Shown here: one piece after another, positions 1-5,840 of the stretch
Layout of the letters: each line of letters starts with the position of its first letter
Numbering within the stretch: position 1 is the first letter of the stretch
From: an uncultured Aequorivita sp.
GTDB taxonomy: Bacteria; Bacteroidota; Bacteroidia; Flavobacteriales; Flavobacteriaceae
NCBI GenBank assembly: GCA_937125455.1
Contig: CAKZLK010000023.1
Location: 1 to 41,641, forward strand
Direction: 5' to 3'
DNA: 41,641 bases
Made by a program: the position numbers and the translations under genes
Notes under the pieces: model-generated
The model's database searches: none
The model's input: only the letters and a program-made list of their open reading frames with translations
Told to the model about the DNA's origin: nothing

Positions 1-155
1 ATGCCTCCATTTCAAATCATAACTAACTGATATACTATTCAATATGCTTTGGTTTTACTGGTTATATAACGGTGTTAAGTACAATAAAAAGAGAAAAAAG
101 CCCACCACTCATACGGCTGTGCGGGTGCTAAACGCTTCATATACTCGTATATAAA

Positions 156-296
156 TCATTCATCACTATCATAAATCCATTCATCCGCTGTAATCAAATA
201 ATTGCATTGTTCGCATTCGTGTTCCCTTACATCATTAATATCAACCAAACTAACCCACGCTTCTTGATTCTTTGAACATTCTGGGCAAACATCCAT
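156..296 (-). CDS. Small zinc-ribbon protein, 46 aa
   Basis: The reading frame encodes a 46-residue protein with CPEC at residues 4-7 and CEQC at residues 28-31. That is a typical four-cysteine zinc ribbon with an acidic C-terminal tail. It starts at an ATG inside the 3' part of the 61-aa gene, in another frame, directly after a TGA in that frame. The ligand spacing and acidic composition look far more coding-like than the end of the overlapping frame. It is the last gene of the four-gene cassette. Function is unknown; nucleic-acid binding or protein contact is possible. Confidence 0.6.
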   Translation of the reverse strand: MDVCPECSKNQEAWVSLVDINDVREHECEQCNYLITADEWIYDSDE

Positions 297-412
297 TCAG
301 TAAAACCATTTTCACTAACGTAATTTGTTGGGTTTTCTTCGCCTTCAGCCCAATCTCTATTGTATATGTTCTCTAATTCCAATTCTTCTTCTGACATTTC
401 AAACATTGACAT
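227..412 (-). CDS. Small acidic hypothetical protein, 61 aa
   Basis: The N-terminal 40 residues are acidic (MSEEELELEN near the start) and look like real protein. The last 20 residues are basic or hydrophobic and overlap the zinc-ribbon frame. Either the two genes overlap by about 70 bases, or a -1 shift near base 296 joins them into one protein of roughly 85 residues ending in a zinc ribbon. It follows the 62-aa gene after two bases. No family recognised. Confidence 0.45.
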   Translation of the reverse strand: MSMFEMSEEELELENIYNRDWAEGEENPTNYVSENGFTEWMFAQNVQRIKKRGLVWLILMM

Positions 413-414
413 AG

Positions 415-603
415 CTATATATTTATGGTTTCTATTAAATCACCAGTTCCAGAGTTTCTGATTTTACCGTCGTTTCTACCAATGTAAAAGTTTATATAGG
501 AAATTTCATTTTCCGCAGATTTATAAACAATCGTTCCCGTTCCTAAATGTTGGTCAAGTAAATCCTTTTTAGACTGCTTGGTCAATTTTATTTTCTTAAT
601 CAT
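415..603 (-). CDS. Small hypothetical protein, 62 aa
   Basis: A lysine-rich start (MIKKIKLTKQSKKDL) is followed by a beta-rich stretch with NFYIGRNDGKIRN. It overlaps the end of the 77-aa gene by 8 bases and precedes the 61-aa gene by two bases, so it is probably co-translated with both. No known domain is recognised. Confidence 0.6.
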   Translation of the reverse strand: MIKKIKLTKQSKKDLLDQHLGTGTIVYKSAENEISYINFYIGRNDGKIRNSGTGDLIETINI

Positions 604-829
604 TTTTATGTAATTTTAAGTATTCGTTTACAATAACAGAATCCGCTGGAGGAACAGATTGCGTGTCTAATATCTCAAAATAAATTCTTGCAAAGTCCAA
701 TAATTTCAATTCAAGATAACCTTCCATTAATTCAGGTATAGTGTAATAAGATTTATCATCGTCATTAAATAAGTCAGATAAATGAGCGTCATCAAATCCA
801 ATATCTAATAAGTATTTTTTTGCATTCAT
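596..829 (-). CDS. Small acidic hypothetical protein, 77 aa
   Basis: First gene of the four-gene cassette, starting about 45 bases inside the 5' inverted-repeat arm. The protein is acidic and mostly helical, with repeated leucine and tyrosine positions (DLFNDDDKSYYTIPELMEGY). No signal peptide, membrane segment or known domain is seen. Confidence 0.6.
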   Translation of the reverse strand: MNAKKYLLDIGFDDAHLSDLFNDDDKSYYTIPELMEGYLELKLLDFARIYFEILDTQSVPPADSVIVNEYLKLHKND

Positions 830-894
830 AATTGTATAATTTTAGTTCGTACCTCACTAATTTGCCACCGCTCTTTTTTCTCTTTTTACAGATA

Positions 895-973
895 CTTAAC
901 ACCGTGTATAGCCCAGTTGCCCAAATTCTCTTTGTGTAGAGGGCAACCGATGCCATACACAATTTCGTTATAT
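895..973 (-). repeat. attC-like site 1
   Basis: On the minus strand this reads ATATAAC, a spacer, GTGTATGGC, a loop, GCTATACAC, GGT and GTTAAGT. The outer and inner boxes pair with spacers of unequal length, as in attC sites. The loop carries its own 7-bp stem (917-922 region with 941-947). R' is the first part of the downstream four-gene cassette. Confidence 0.7.
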
Positions 974-1026
974 GCAAGCGCACAATCTGTACGCAAATAT
1001 TATAAATAGGTGCGCCAGCATATAAC
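967..1026 (-). repeat. Gene-free mini-cassette, type with GCGTACAGATTG loop
   Basis: Perfect arms GTTATATGC and GCATATAAC plus inner arms GCGCAC and GTGCGC enclose a 26-base loop. On the minus strand the loop contains GCGTACAGATTG. A second element with different arms but the same loop motif and the same TG/TT bulges lies at 24788-24855. There is no room for a gene. Confidence 0.75.
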
Positions 1027-1669
1027 ACCGTGTATAGTGTATAGCTTGGTTCGTACCTAATTCATAAGTCATTGCATTTTTACCCATAATTAACATTTTT
1101 TTGCCAACGCTTTTTTGTTCACTCTGTCGTATAAAACAATAGAGCCAGCAACAGAAACATTCATACTTCTTTCGCCTGGTAATACAATTAAATCTTGGCA
1201 AGCATTTATCGCTTCTTTAGTTAGTCCAAAATCTTCTGCACCTAATAAATAACAGGCTTGTTTAGGGTGTTTATATTCAGCAATAGGTATAGATTTTTCG
1301 TCTAATTCAATACCAATTAATTTGCAATCATAAGGTCTATGGTTGTTAAAATCCTTAAAGTCTTTATATTCAAATAAAGGTAAGTGTCGCCAACTTTTCA
1401 TTGTATCAGATGCTTGTTTCTTAAATCTTGCACCAATTAAGAAAATAAAGTCTGCATTCATAATTTGAGCAGTTCTAAAAAGAGTACCATAATTATCACT
1501 TGTTTTCATTCCAATACAACCTATTCCAAAATATCCGTCTTTTTTCATTGTTATTATTTTGCTTCCTAACGTCAGCAATTTGCCCACGCTAAAAATGTTA
1601 ATTATTAGTTTCGTTTTTAATTCAAAGTTTCGTATTTCTTAACGCTACACACCATACACAAGTACGTTA
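1023..1669 (-). repeat. attC-like site 2 with a TrmH gene in its loop
   Basis: The inner box at 1030-1045 (GTGTATAGTGTATAGC) pairs with 1644-1659 at 14 of 16 positions, the mismatches being G-T type. The outer TAAC/GTTA boxes sit outside spacers of 3 and 6 bases. The loop holds the TrmH-like gene. Inside it, a 13-nt perfect inverted repeat (1088-1100 with 1591-1603) tightly flanks that gene. Confidence 0.65.
1090..1548 (-). CDS. TrmH/SpoU-family RNA 2'-O-methyltransferase, 152 aa
   Basis: This is a compact SPOUT-fold methyltransferase. Motif 1 is NYGTLFRTA at residues 19-27, motif 2 LLGAEDFGL at 101-109, and motif 3 PGERSMNVS at 124-132; these form the knotted SAM site of TrmH proteins. The family methylates ribose 2'-OH in tRNA or rRNA, usually as a dimer; the substrate here is unknown. 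The ATG at 1548 is chosen because it directly precedes the conserved YFGIG start shared with the paralogue at 5288-5755; upstream codons lie in the inverted-repeat leader. The gene sits in the loop of attC-like site 2. It has no RNA-binding extension. Confidence 0.85.
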   Translation of the reverse strand: MKKDGYFGIGCIGMKTSDNYGTLFRTAQIMNADFIFLIGARFKKQASDTMKSWRHLPLFEYKDFKDFNNHRPYDCKLIGIELDEKSIPIAEYKHPKQACYLLGAEDFGLTKEAINACQDLIVLPGERSMNVSVAGSIVLYDRVNKKALAKKC

Positions 1670-1955
1670 TATTTAATACTCAATTTCGTGCTTATCTATA
1701 ACGTATTTCTTAAATTCATCAGCAGTTAAATAGTGTTCTAACACCTTATCAAAGTGACTCATATCTTTGTTTATATTTACAACCGAGTTTCTAATCCTTA
1801 TCAAAGCGTTAACTACAATTCTATCTTCTTCATCTCTTGGTATTTTTACCATAACTCGCATTGAGCGTTCCATTTCTCGAACACTATTTAAAACTGCTTC
1901 GTGTGTTTTTATATCCATAATTTTCTGTTTTAATTAACCCGTACTAAAATATAAC
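1666..1955 (-). repeat. Inverted repeat bounding the 81-aa gene cassette
   Basis: GTTATATTT at 1666-1674 and AAATATAAC at 1947-1955 are perfect 9-nt complements bounding one gene. The first is the R'' side of attC-like site 2 and the second the R' side of site 3. The cassette's own two ends therefore match each other. Confidence 0.65.
1673..1918 (-). CDS. Hypothetical helical protein, 81 aa
   Basis: The protein is predicted helical and charged, with a motif VREMERSMRVMVKIPRDEED and no cysteines or membrane segments. Its TAA stop lies three bases before the ATATAAC box of the adjoining attC-like site. It is the only gene of its cassette. No family is recognised. Confidence 0.65.
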   Translation of the reverse strand: MDIKTHEAVLNSVREMERSMRVMVKIPRDEEDRIVVNALIRIRNSVVNINKDMSHFDKVLEHYLTADEFKKYVIDKHEIEY

Positions 1956-2006
1956 AATACCTATATGCCATAGGCTACGCCATACGGCACATAGCCAAAC
2001 CGTTAT
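1951..2006 (-). repeat. attC-like site 3 (short)
   Basis: The outer boxes are ATAAC and GTTAT. The inner boxes CTATATGCC (1961-1969) and GGCACATAG (1986-1994) pair at 8 of 9 positions, with a small internal GGC/GCC stem. At 56 bases it is near the lower end of the attC size range. It joins the gene-free cassette at 2002-2203 to the 81-aa gene cassette. Confidence 0.65.
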
Positions 2007-2203
2007 GTACAAATAAAAGAGGGTTAATAGGTCATTCGGCAGTAGTCGCAGACCTAACATACAAACAGGCTATTCCGCTATTGCATTCCACCACGAGCCT
2101 TTTCCAGCGTAAGCTATTAAATAAGTGGTAAAACGTCTATTAAACTCCCACCGCTTTGCAATATCGAACTACACTTAACGCCCTCTTTTATCAGATACAT
2201 AAC
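2002..2203 (-). repeat. Cassette with no protein gene (possible non-coding RNA unit)
   Basis: The arms are GTTATGTA plus TAAAAGAGGG (2002-2023) and their complements (2181-2203), 18 paired bases in two blocks. The enclosed 157 bases have no start codon followed by a convincing frame; the longest open stretch lacks a start. The sequence is GC-richer than its surroundings and looks conserved rather than random. It may encode an RNA or be an eroded gene. Confidence 0.5.
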
Positions 2204-2407
2204 AATGTATAACAAAAATTAAAGGCGTTTAAGGTCATCAATAAAACCTCTTACAAACCTTCTCGCAACGCTTGCTCTTAATATTTCATCTTCTGTGCTT
2301 TCCTTGTGTTGCATCACTTTTAGCAACGTATCAGATTGAACTTTGTACTTTCTAATTAATTCTTTCATAATTTATCCTTTAACTTTTGTTATACTTGACG
2401 TTACCTG
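2198..2407 (-). repeat. attC-like site 4 with a 49-aa gene in its loop
   Basis: GTATAACAAAA at 2207-2217 and TTTTGTTATAC at 2384-2394 are perfect 11-nt complements, flanked outside by CATAAC and GTTACC boxes. The outer boxes match only in TAAC/GTTA because each belongs to a different cassette. A short gene fills the loop. Confidence 0.65.
2219..2368 (-). CDS. Small basic hypothetical protein, 49 aa
   Basis: An ATG-initiated frame encodes a 49-residue helical, basic protein with an RRFVRGFIDDLKRL C-terminus. The amphipathic pattern supports real coding. It lies wholly inside the loop of an attC-like site, with 11-nt complementary arms 2 and 16 bases from its ends. No family is recognised. Confidence 0.6.
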   Translation of the reverse strand: MKELIRKYKVQSDTLLKVMQHKESTEDEILRASVARRFVRGFIDDLKRL

Positions 2408-3171
2408 CAATTATTATTAAAAGAAAAAGCCACCAAGCAGTACGCTAAAAAAGTTCGTGTTGCTTAACATTGGCTCGTCTAATAACACCTATTGCAGTTT
2501 CTAATATCGTTCTTCCTACTTCATAGTCTACTAAATTTCTTGCAACCTTATTAAGTGGTTGTTTGCCTTTGTATTGTCTGAAGTCGTAATCGTGGAATTT
2601 AGATAGTTGTCCTACTTCATCAATCATATTTGTAAGCGTTCCATTTAATTTACGTTCGCCTATATTGTTTGGTAAGTTAAAATTAGTCCAGTATAAATGT
2701 CTACCTCGTTTTTTAGCCTGTATTAAAGGGTCATAAAACGGTATCACATTTTCAACTACATATTTGCCTTTAAAGAAACTATCTAAAAATATAATTTCTT
2801 CATATAATTTCATATCTGGAAACTTAAATTCAAAACCTTCTCTATTTTTTTGAGAAACTCTAACTCTACTATGTGTAGGGCAAGGCGGAGAAGTCCAAAT
2901 AAAATCGAAATTCTCAAAGTTTTTTAGCAAATACTGGTGTGCATCCGCAACTATTACTTTATCATTTGGGAATCTTTTTTGGTAAAGTTCCGCTAAAACT
3001 GGGTCAAGTTCTACTGCTGTAACTTCAACGTCTGTAACTTCATCCCATTTGTATCTATTTCCACCTAAACAGGCATATAAATTTAATATCTTCATAAGTT
3101 TTATTTTTTGCAAAAATAATTTGCCCTCGCTCTTTTTCTTTTAATAATAACTGTTCACTTCGTCAGGTAAC
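2400..3171 (-). repeat. Long inverted repeat enclosing the cytosine methyltransferase cassette
   Basis: GTTACCTG (2400-2407) pairs with CAGGTAAC (3164-3171). A 19-nt perfect stem, TTATTATTAAAAGAAAAAG at 2411-2429, pairs with 3132-3150. Inside the stems on the minus strand lie AGCGAGGGC (5' side) and GGTGGC (3' side), as in other cassettes. Twenty-seven paired bases are far more than the 7-bp complementarity of ordinary integron cassettes. Confidence 0.75.
2445..3095 (-). CDS. DNA cytosine-C5 methyltransferase-like protein, 216 aa, no specificity domain
   Basis: Motif I (LNLYACLGG, residues 4-12), motif II (VELDP, 28-32), the catalytic SPPC loop (69-72), ENV of motif VI (115-117) and RGRHLYW of motif VIII are all present in C5-methylase order. 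At 216 residues it lacks most of the target-recognition domain of full enzymes (over 300 aa). The ATG at 3095 puts motif I at the usual distance; six upstream codons in frame lie in the leader. It would modify phage or host DNA, probably against restriction. It is the single gene of its cassette and has no restriction partner. Confidence 0.85.
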   Translation of the reverse strand: MKILNLYACLGGNRYKWDEVTDVEVTAVELDPVLAELYQKRFPNDKVIVADAHQYLLKNFENFDFIWTSPPCPTHSRVRVSQKNREGFEFKFPDMKLYEEIIFLDSFFKGKYVVENVIPFYDPLIQAKKRGRHLYWTNFNLPNNIGERKLNGTLTNMIDEVGQLSKFHDYDFRQYKGKQPLNKVARNLVDYEVGRTILETAIGVIRRANVKQHELF

Positions 3172-3227
3172 ACGTAATATAGTCCAGCTTCCTATCGTCA
3201 GCCGATACCATATTACTATTCGTTAAC
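3167..3227 (-). repeat. attC-like site 5 (clearest short site)
   Basis: On the minus strand the order is TTAAC, a 5-base spacer, GTAATATGGT, a loop with a TATCG/CGATA stem, ACTATATTAC, a 2-base spacer and GTTACCT. The inner boxes pair at 9 of 10 positions with one internal mismatch. In size (about 60 bases), asymmetry and hairpin this is the closest to a textbook attC in the window. Confidence 0.72.
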
Positions 3228-3259
3228 TACAAATAAAAAGGGCGCTTACTCGGTCGGCA

Positions 3260-3442
3260 TTACGCACGCTCTATTTTAGTCTTAACAATCCTGTATTTAT
3301 CGTTTTCGTACTCTTTTAGCTTATTTCTACTAAATTGAGTATATAAATTATCGGGTTTAATTCCTGTTGCGTTACAAAGGCTCGTAATACTTCCGAAAAT
3401 TCGAGCTTCTTTTGTGTCTTTATTTAGATATATGTAAGCCAT
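3260..3442 (-). CDS. Small protein resembling a phage DNA-binding family, 60 aa
   Basis: The pattern FGSITSLCNATGI...LYTQFSR...YRIVKTKIERA resembles a common small phage family with a short helix-turn-helix-like core and a conserved C-terminal I-K-R pattern. The ATG overlaps the upstream stop (TAATG), which fixes the start and suggests coupled translation. It is the third gene of its cassette. The family match is from memory and moderate. Confidence 0.6.
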   Translation of the reverse strand: MAYIYLNKDTKEARIFGSITSLCNATGIKPDNLYTQFSRNKLKEYENDKYRIVKTKIERA

Positions 3443-3726
3443 TATAGTTTATCGTAACATTTTTGAGAACAAGCAAAATAACCAAAGTCTTTATTTTGTT
3501 CATTTATTCTACATTCTGGACACTCGTTAAAAACCTCTATACTTTCTTTTAACACTTTAAATGTTCCATAATTTCCGTTAGGCATAGATTTTTCAGTAAC
3601 ACTAATTAAATAATCAGTTCCGCTTCCATAACTTCCGCTACCTAAATATTCTCTAGTTTCGGTAATATAACCGACAACTTCTTTTTTGCTGTCGGTTATT
3701 GTTGCTTTATATTTTTGTATTTCCAT
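3442..3726 (-). CDS. Zinc-finger-ended hypothetical protein, 94 aa
   Basis: The beta-rich N-terminal part has a glycine- and serine-rich turn (LGSGSYGSGTDYL). The C-terminus has CPEC followed by a second pair, C-S-Q-K-C, a likely zinc site. The start is the ATG in TAATG overlapping the upstream 45-aa gene. It is also overlapped by the next gene's ATG, so the three form one translation-coupled unit. Function unknown. Confidence 0.65.
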   Translation of the reverse strand: MEIQKYKATITDSKKEVVGYITETREYLGSGSYGSGTDYLISVTEKSMPNGNYGTFKVLKESIEVFNECPECRINEQNKDFGYFACSQKCYDKL

Positions 3727-3863
3727 TACGCTACACAAAACATTAATTTCATTATTGATTCTTGTATTACTTTACTTGTTTGCATTTGCTCTGCAACTTC
3801 ATTAAAAGTTCTGTTAGTTAAGTTTGCGTAAGTTTCGATTGCTAATTTCATTGTAGTTTCCAT
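3726..3863 (-). CDS. Small hypothetical protein, 45 aa
   Basis: The frame encodes a 45-residue helical protein (AIETYANLTNRTFNEVAEQM within it) whose stop overlaps the next ATG as TAATG. It is preceded by a full Bacteroidota-type promoter 37 bases upstream, so it is the promoter-proximal gene of its cassette. No family recognised. Confidence 0.6.
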   Translation of the reverse strand: METTMKLAIETYANLTNRTFNEVAEQMQTSKVIQESIMKLMFCVA

Positions 3864-3899
3864 ATTGTTGTTTTTTAATGTTTGTTATTAATTACACTA

Positions 3900-3931
3900 C
3901 AAATATAAGTAACATATATGTACTACACAAA
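3900..3931 (-). promoter_or_regulatory. Bacteroidota-type promoter inside a cassette
   Basis: On the minus strand TTTG, 20 bases, then TATATTTG matches the known Bacteroidota sigma factor consensus (TTTG, 19-21 bases, TAnnTTTG) exactly. The expected start site is about 30 bases before the 45-aa gene. It gives this three-gene cassette its own expression. Confidence 0.75.
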
Positions 3932-4028
3932 TAAAAATACAATTATTTTTAATTATTTTGTAATTTTAACATTTAAAGCCAATTATTGCGCAGTTTGTCG
4001 CTATCGCGCCACGCCCTTTTTTACAGTA

Positions 4029-4157
4029 GCTAACACCGTATATAAAAAATAGCTAGGTCTTTGTTTATTTATAATTTATTGTTCTTTAAATAGTTTGTTT
4101 TACTGTTTATTAATTTCGTGCTTAAATACGCTACTTTCCATATACAAGTACGTTAGC
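4029..4157 (-). repeat. attC-like site 6
   Basis: The outer boxes GCTAAC and GTTAGC match perfectly. The inner boxes GTATATAAAAAATAGC (4038-4053) and GCTACTTTCCATATAC (4130-4145) pair at 13 of 16 positions, the rest being G-T type. Spacers are 3 and 6 bases. The loop at 4054-4129 is AT-rich and non-coding. The same inner box sequence recurs on the plus strand at 23627-23639. Confidence 0.75.
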
Positions 4158-4464
4158 AATCATTAAAAGCCTTGTAAAACAACACTACTTGTTTGCTGTC
4201 TTGGTTTATAGATATTATGTTATTGGCTTGTATATTGTATTTCTCAATCCAAGTGTTAATTTGGTAAGGGCAGTCGCATAAATCAAATGTTTGCATTCCA
4301 ACTTTTAACGAATTGCTAACACCTTGTATAGCTAATTGCTCAAGTCGTTCTATTCTTGCTAAAAGCTGTCTTTCAAGCCAATTTTCGTAAGTTTCAATAT
4401 CACCATTACCATCATCAGTACAAGTGCCATTAAACATATTGTGTAAATAATTTTTATCTTTCAT
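4153..4464 (-). CDS. Hypothetical protein, 103 aa
   Basis: A central amphipathic helix (WLERQLLARIERLEQL) suggests oligomerisation, followed by a CDCPYQINTWI segment. The TAA stop is also the TAA of the GCTAACG box of attC-like site 6. The start is the first ATG of the frame. No family recognised. Confidence 0.65.
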   Translation of the reverse strand: MKDKNYLHNMFNGTCTDDGNGDIETYENWLERQLLARIERLEQLAIQGVSNSLKVGMQTFDLCDCPYQINTWIEKYNIQANNIISINQDSKQVVLFYKAFNDC

Positions 4465-4488
4465 TTTTATTAAGTTTTGTTATTAATC

Positions 4489-4517
4489 GGCAACTAGCCA
4501 TACAAGTGTAACGTTAT
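4489..4517 (-). repeat. Unpaired R''-L'' half-site
   Basis: On the minus strand it reads ATAACGTTACACTTGTATGGC and then TAGTTGCC, matching the half-site consensus of the array. No complementary L'-R' partner lies before the 103-aa gene that follows. It may be left over after a deletion between sites. Confidence 0.5.
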
Positions 4518-4620
4518 CGGGAATAACCTCATCAATGTCGCTGCGCTCCTTTCTTCGCATACGGAAAAGGAAACTACGCAACGGCTTCGTTTGCCTACTT
4601 TTTCCTAATTCCCGATAACG
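4512..4620 (-). repeat. Gene-free cassette with perfect 13-nt arms
   Basis: CGTTATCGGGAAT at 4512-4524 and ATTCCCGATAACG at 4608-4620 pair perfectly. The 83-base interior is GC-rich and contains a further stem (GCAACG with CGTTTGC and flanking GGAAAA/TTTTCC). There is no protein gene. Confidence 0.65.
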
Positions 4621-4670
4621 AGGTCGGGTAACAAAGAAAAAAAGACCCTTTCGGTTCGTGCCTCACCGAT

Positions 4671-4979
4671 TTAATCAATAGGTCGAATTTCACCAGTTTT
4701 ACCAATCCAATATTTTAGTGTTTCAGAGTCTACTTTCATGCTATCCAAATGAACTCCGGTTATAACTTTTCCTTCCCATCTATTTTTTAATAAAGTATCG
4801 TGTTGCATTATCCAATAGTTCATATAAGCCTCATTGCTATTGTCGTGATTAAATCTAATTACGTGTAATTCATAAGTCCAACAACTAACTGGATTGTTTA
4901 TACATTTTTGGTCACTCATATGACCAGGTGTTATTGTCATAATTGTTGCCTGTACTATATAAAGCATTTTTTCTAACAT
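4671..4979 (-). CDS. Hypothetical protein, 102 aa
   Basis: The protein has a TYELHVIRFNHDN core and a C-terminal half ending in a YWIGKTGEI segment. The first and fifth codons are both Met; the start is uncertain by four residues. It is flanked by perfect 13-nt arms (4617-4629 and 5186-5198) that equal the R''-L'' part of attC-like site 8 and its complement. No family recognised. Confidence 0.6.
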   Translation of the reverse strand: MLEKMLYIVQATIMTITPGHMSDQKCINNPVSCWTYELHVIRFNHDNSNEAYMNYWIMQHDTLLKNRWEGKVITGVHLDSMKVDSETLKYWIGKTGEIRPID

Positions 4980-5041
4980 ATTTTCTATTTATTAAGTTCG
5001 TTTATAATTCAACCGTTTCCTTTCCCGTATGAAGTGACTCC

Positions 5042-5201
5042 CGATAACACAGGGTATATGCCAATTCAGTTTAGGGTTTAATCCCAAGGTTTGCGCAGGG
5101 TCTTTTTTCCTTTGACCGCTGTTTGCCTGTTCCCGAGATTGAAAGAAGAAAAATCTTTCATCTCTTCACGAGCACATCGGCACATACCCGACCTCGTTGT
5201 G
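5042..5201 (-). repeat. attC-like site 8 with long structured loop
   Basis: The inner boxes GGGTATATGCC (5052-5062) and GGCACATACCC (5179-5189) pair at 10 of 11 positions, with outer ATAAC and GTTGTG boxes. The 116-base loop has no gene but holds a strong hairpin near 5135-5164 (GAAAGA and TCTTTC extended by GAGAT/ATCTC). It is about as long as the larger attC sites of chromosomal integrons. Confidence 0.68.
5186..5198 (-). repeat. Right arm of 13-nt repeat around the 102-aa gene
   Basis: ACCCGACCTCGTT here is the perfect complement of AACGAGGTCGGGT at 4617-4629. It offers an alternative pairing to attC-like site 8, with the 102-aa gene in the loop. Both possible partners end at GTTATCGGG on the minus strand, so the gene lies between direct repeats of that sequence. 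Confidence 0.65.
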
Positions 5202-5224
5202 CAACATTAAAACGATTGCACAAC
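5196..5224 (-). repeat. 29-base empty cassette
   Basis: GTTGTGCAA and TTGCACAAC pair perfectly over nine bases with an 11-base loop. It has the boundaries of a cassette but no cargo, lying between attC-like sites 7 and 8. Confidence 0.65.
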
Positions 5225-5840
5225 ATGGTATATAAGCCATGCTTAGGTTCGTGCTTCGTAGTAATGTCTGTGCCAACTTGCCCATAATTAAATATTTTTT
5301 TGCCCGCCCGCTTTTAAAATTCGGTCATACATAATAATACTCCCAGAAGTGCTAACATTCAAACAATGCTCTCCAGGTAACTGAATTATGCGAGTACATT
5401 CTTTCAATATTTCCTGCGGTATTCCTTTATCTTCTGCGCCAAGAAGATATATAGCCCTTTCAGAATGTTTCATTGTTTCAATAGGCTTGCTTTTCTCGTC
5501 AAGTTCAACTGCAACTATTTCACAATCTCTTGGTATTCCTTTTTTAAAATCATCCCAAGTTTCATATTCAAATAAAGGAATGTGCCTTGGGGTTTGCATT
5601 GTATCGGTGCTTTGCTTTTTTGGGTATCTTTTGCCAATCGTAAAAATGAATTGCGCCCCAAAAATGTTAGCACTTCTCCAAAGCGTTCCTATGTTAGCTT
5701 CGCACTTTCCGTTAATTATTCCAATTCCAAAATATCCTCTTTGTTTTTTTGCCATCGCTCAAAATATTTAATTATTACTGTATTGCTTTGTAGGTAACTT
5801 TCTGCGTAAATCCGCACGGCTTATATACCTGTCCGTTAAC
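5218..5840 (-). repeat. attC-like site 7 with a second TrmH gene in its loop
   Basis: GGTATATAAGCCATGC (5227-5242) pairs with GCACGGCTTATATACC (5814-5829) at 15 of 16 positions, with outer boxes GCACAAC and GTTAAC. The loop holds the second TrmH-like gene. A nested 13-nt perfect repeat (5286-5298 with 5761-5773) hugs that gene, exactly as at site 2. Confidence 0.7.
5288..5755 (-). CDS. TrmH/SpoU-family RNA 2'-O-methyltransferase, 155 aa (second copy)
   Basis: It has the same three SPOUT motifs as the gene at 1090-1548: NIGTLWRSA (residues 21-29), LLGAEDKGI (104-112) and PGEHCLNVS (127-135). The two proteins are clear paralogues but differ over much of their length, so they were acquired separately or diverged long ago. 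RNA substrate is unknown; the small size fits tRNA or rRNA ribose methylases. Its C-terminal codons fall in the GCGGGCGGGC motif that precedes the nested repeat arm. It sits in the loop of attC-like site 7. Confidence 0.85.
   Translation of the reverse strand: MAKKQRGYFGIGIINGKCEANIGTLWRSANIFGAQFIFTIGKRYPKKQSTDTMQTPRHIPLFEYETWDDFKKGIPRDCEIVAVELDEKSKPIETMKHSERAIYLLGAEDKGIPQEILKECTRIIQLPGEHCLNVSTSGSIIMYDRILKAGGQKNI

Larger units (their letters stand above)
71..904 (-). repeat. Long terminal inverted repeat enclosing a four-gene cassette
   Basis: The arms at 71-81 and 893-904 are perfect complements (CGGTGTTAAGTA and TACTTAACACCG). A second paired stretch, TAAAAAGAGAAAAAAG at 85-100, matches 873-888. 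Reading on the minus strand, the 5' arm is followed by a GCGGTGGC motif and the 3' arm is preceded by GGTGGGC. Four small genes lie between the arms, so this looks like one complete multi-gene cassette. Confidence 0.7.
3222..4034 (-). repeat. Inverted repeat bounding a three-gene cassette
   Basis: GTTAACTAC (3222-3230) pairs with GTAGCTAAC (4026-4034) at 8 of 9 positions. AAAAAGGGCG pairs with CGCCCTTTTT just inside. Three genes with overlapping starts and stops lie between. Confidence 0.65.

Noticed and set aside
792-1028. A 78-codon minus-strand frame overlapping the repeat elements
   Set aside because: It runs through attC-like site 1, the mini-cassette and the leader of the 77-aa gene. 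Composition and lack of any start signal indicate a chance frame.
968-1201. A 77-codon minus-strand frame
   Set aside because: It overlaps the TrmH gene in another frame and the repeat structures; the amino-acid composition is not protein-like.
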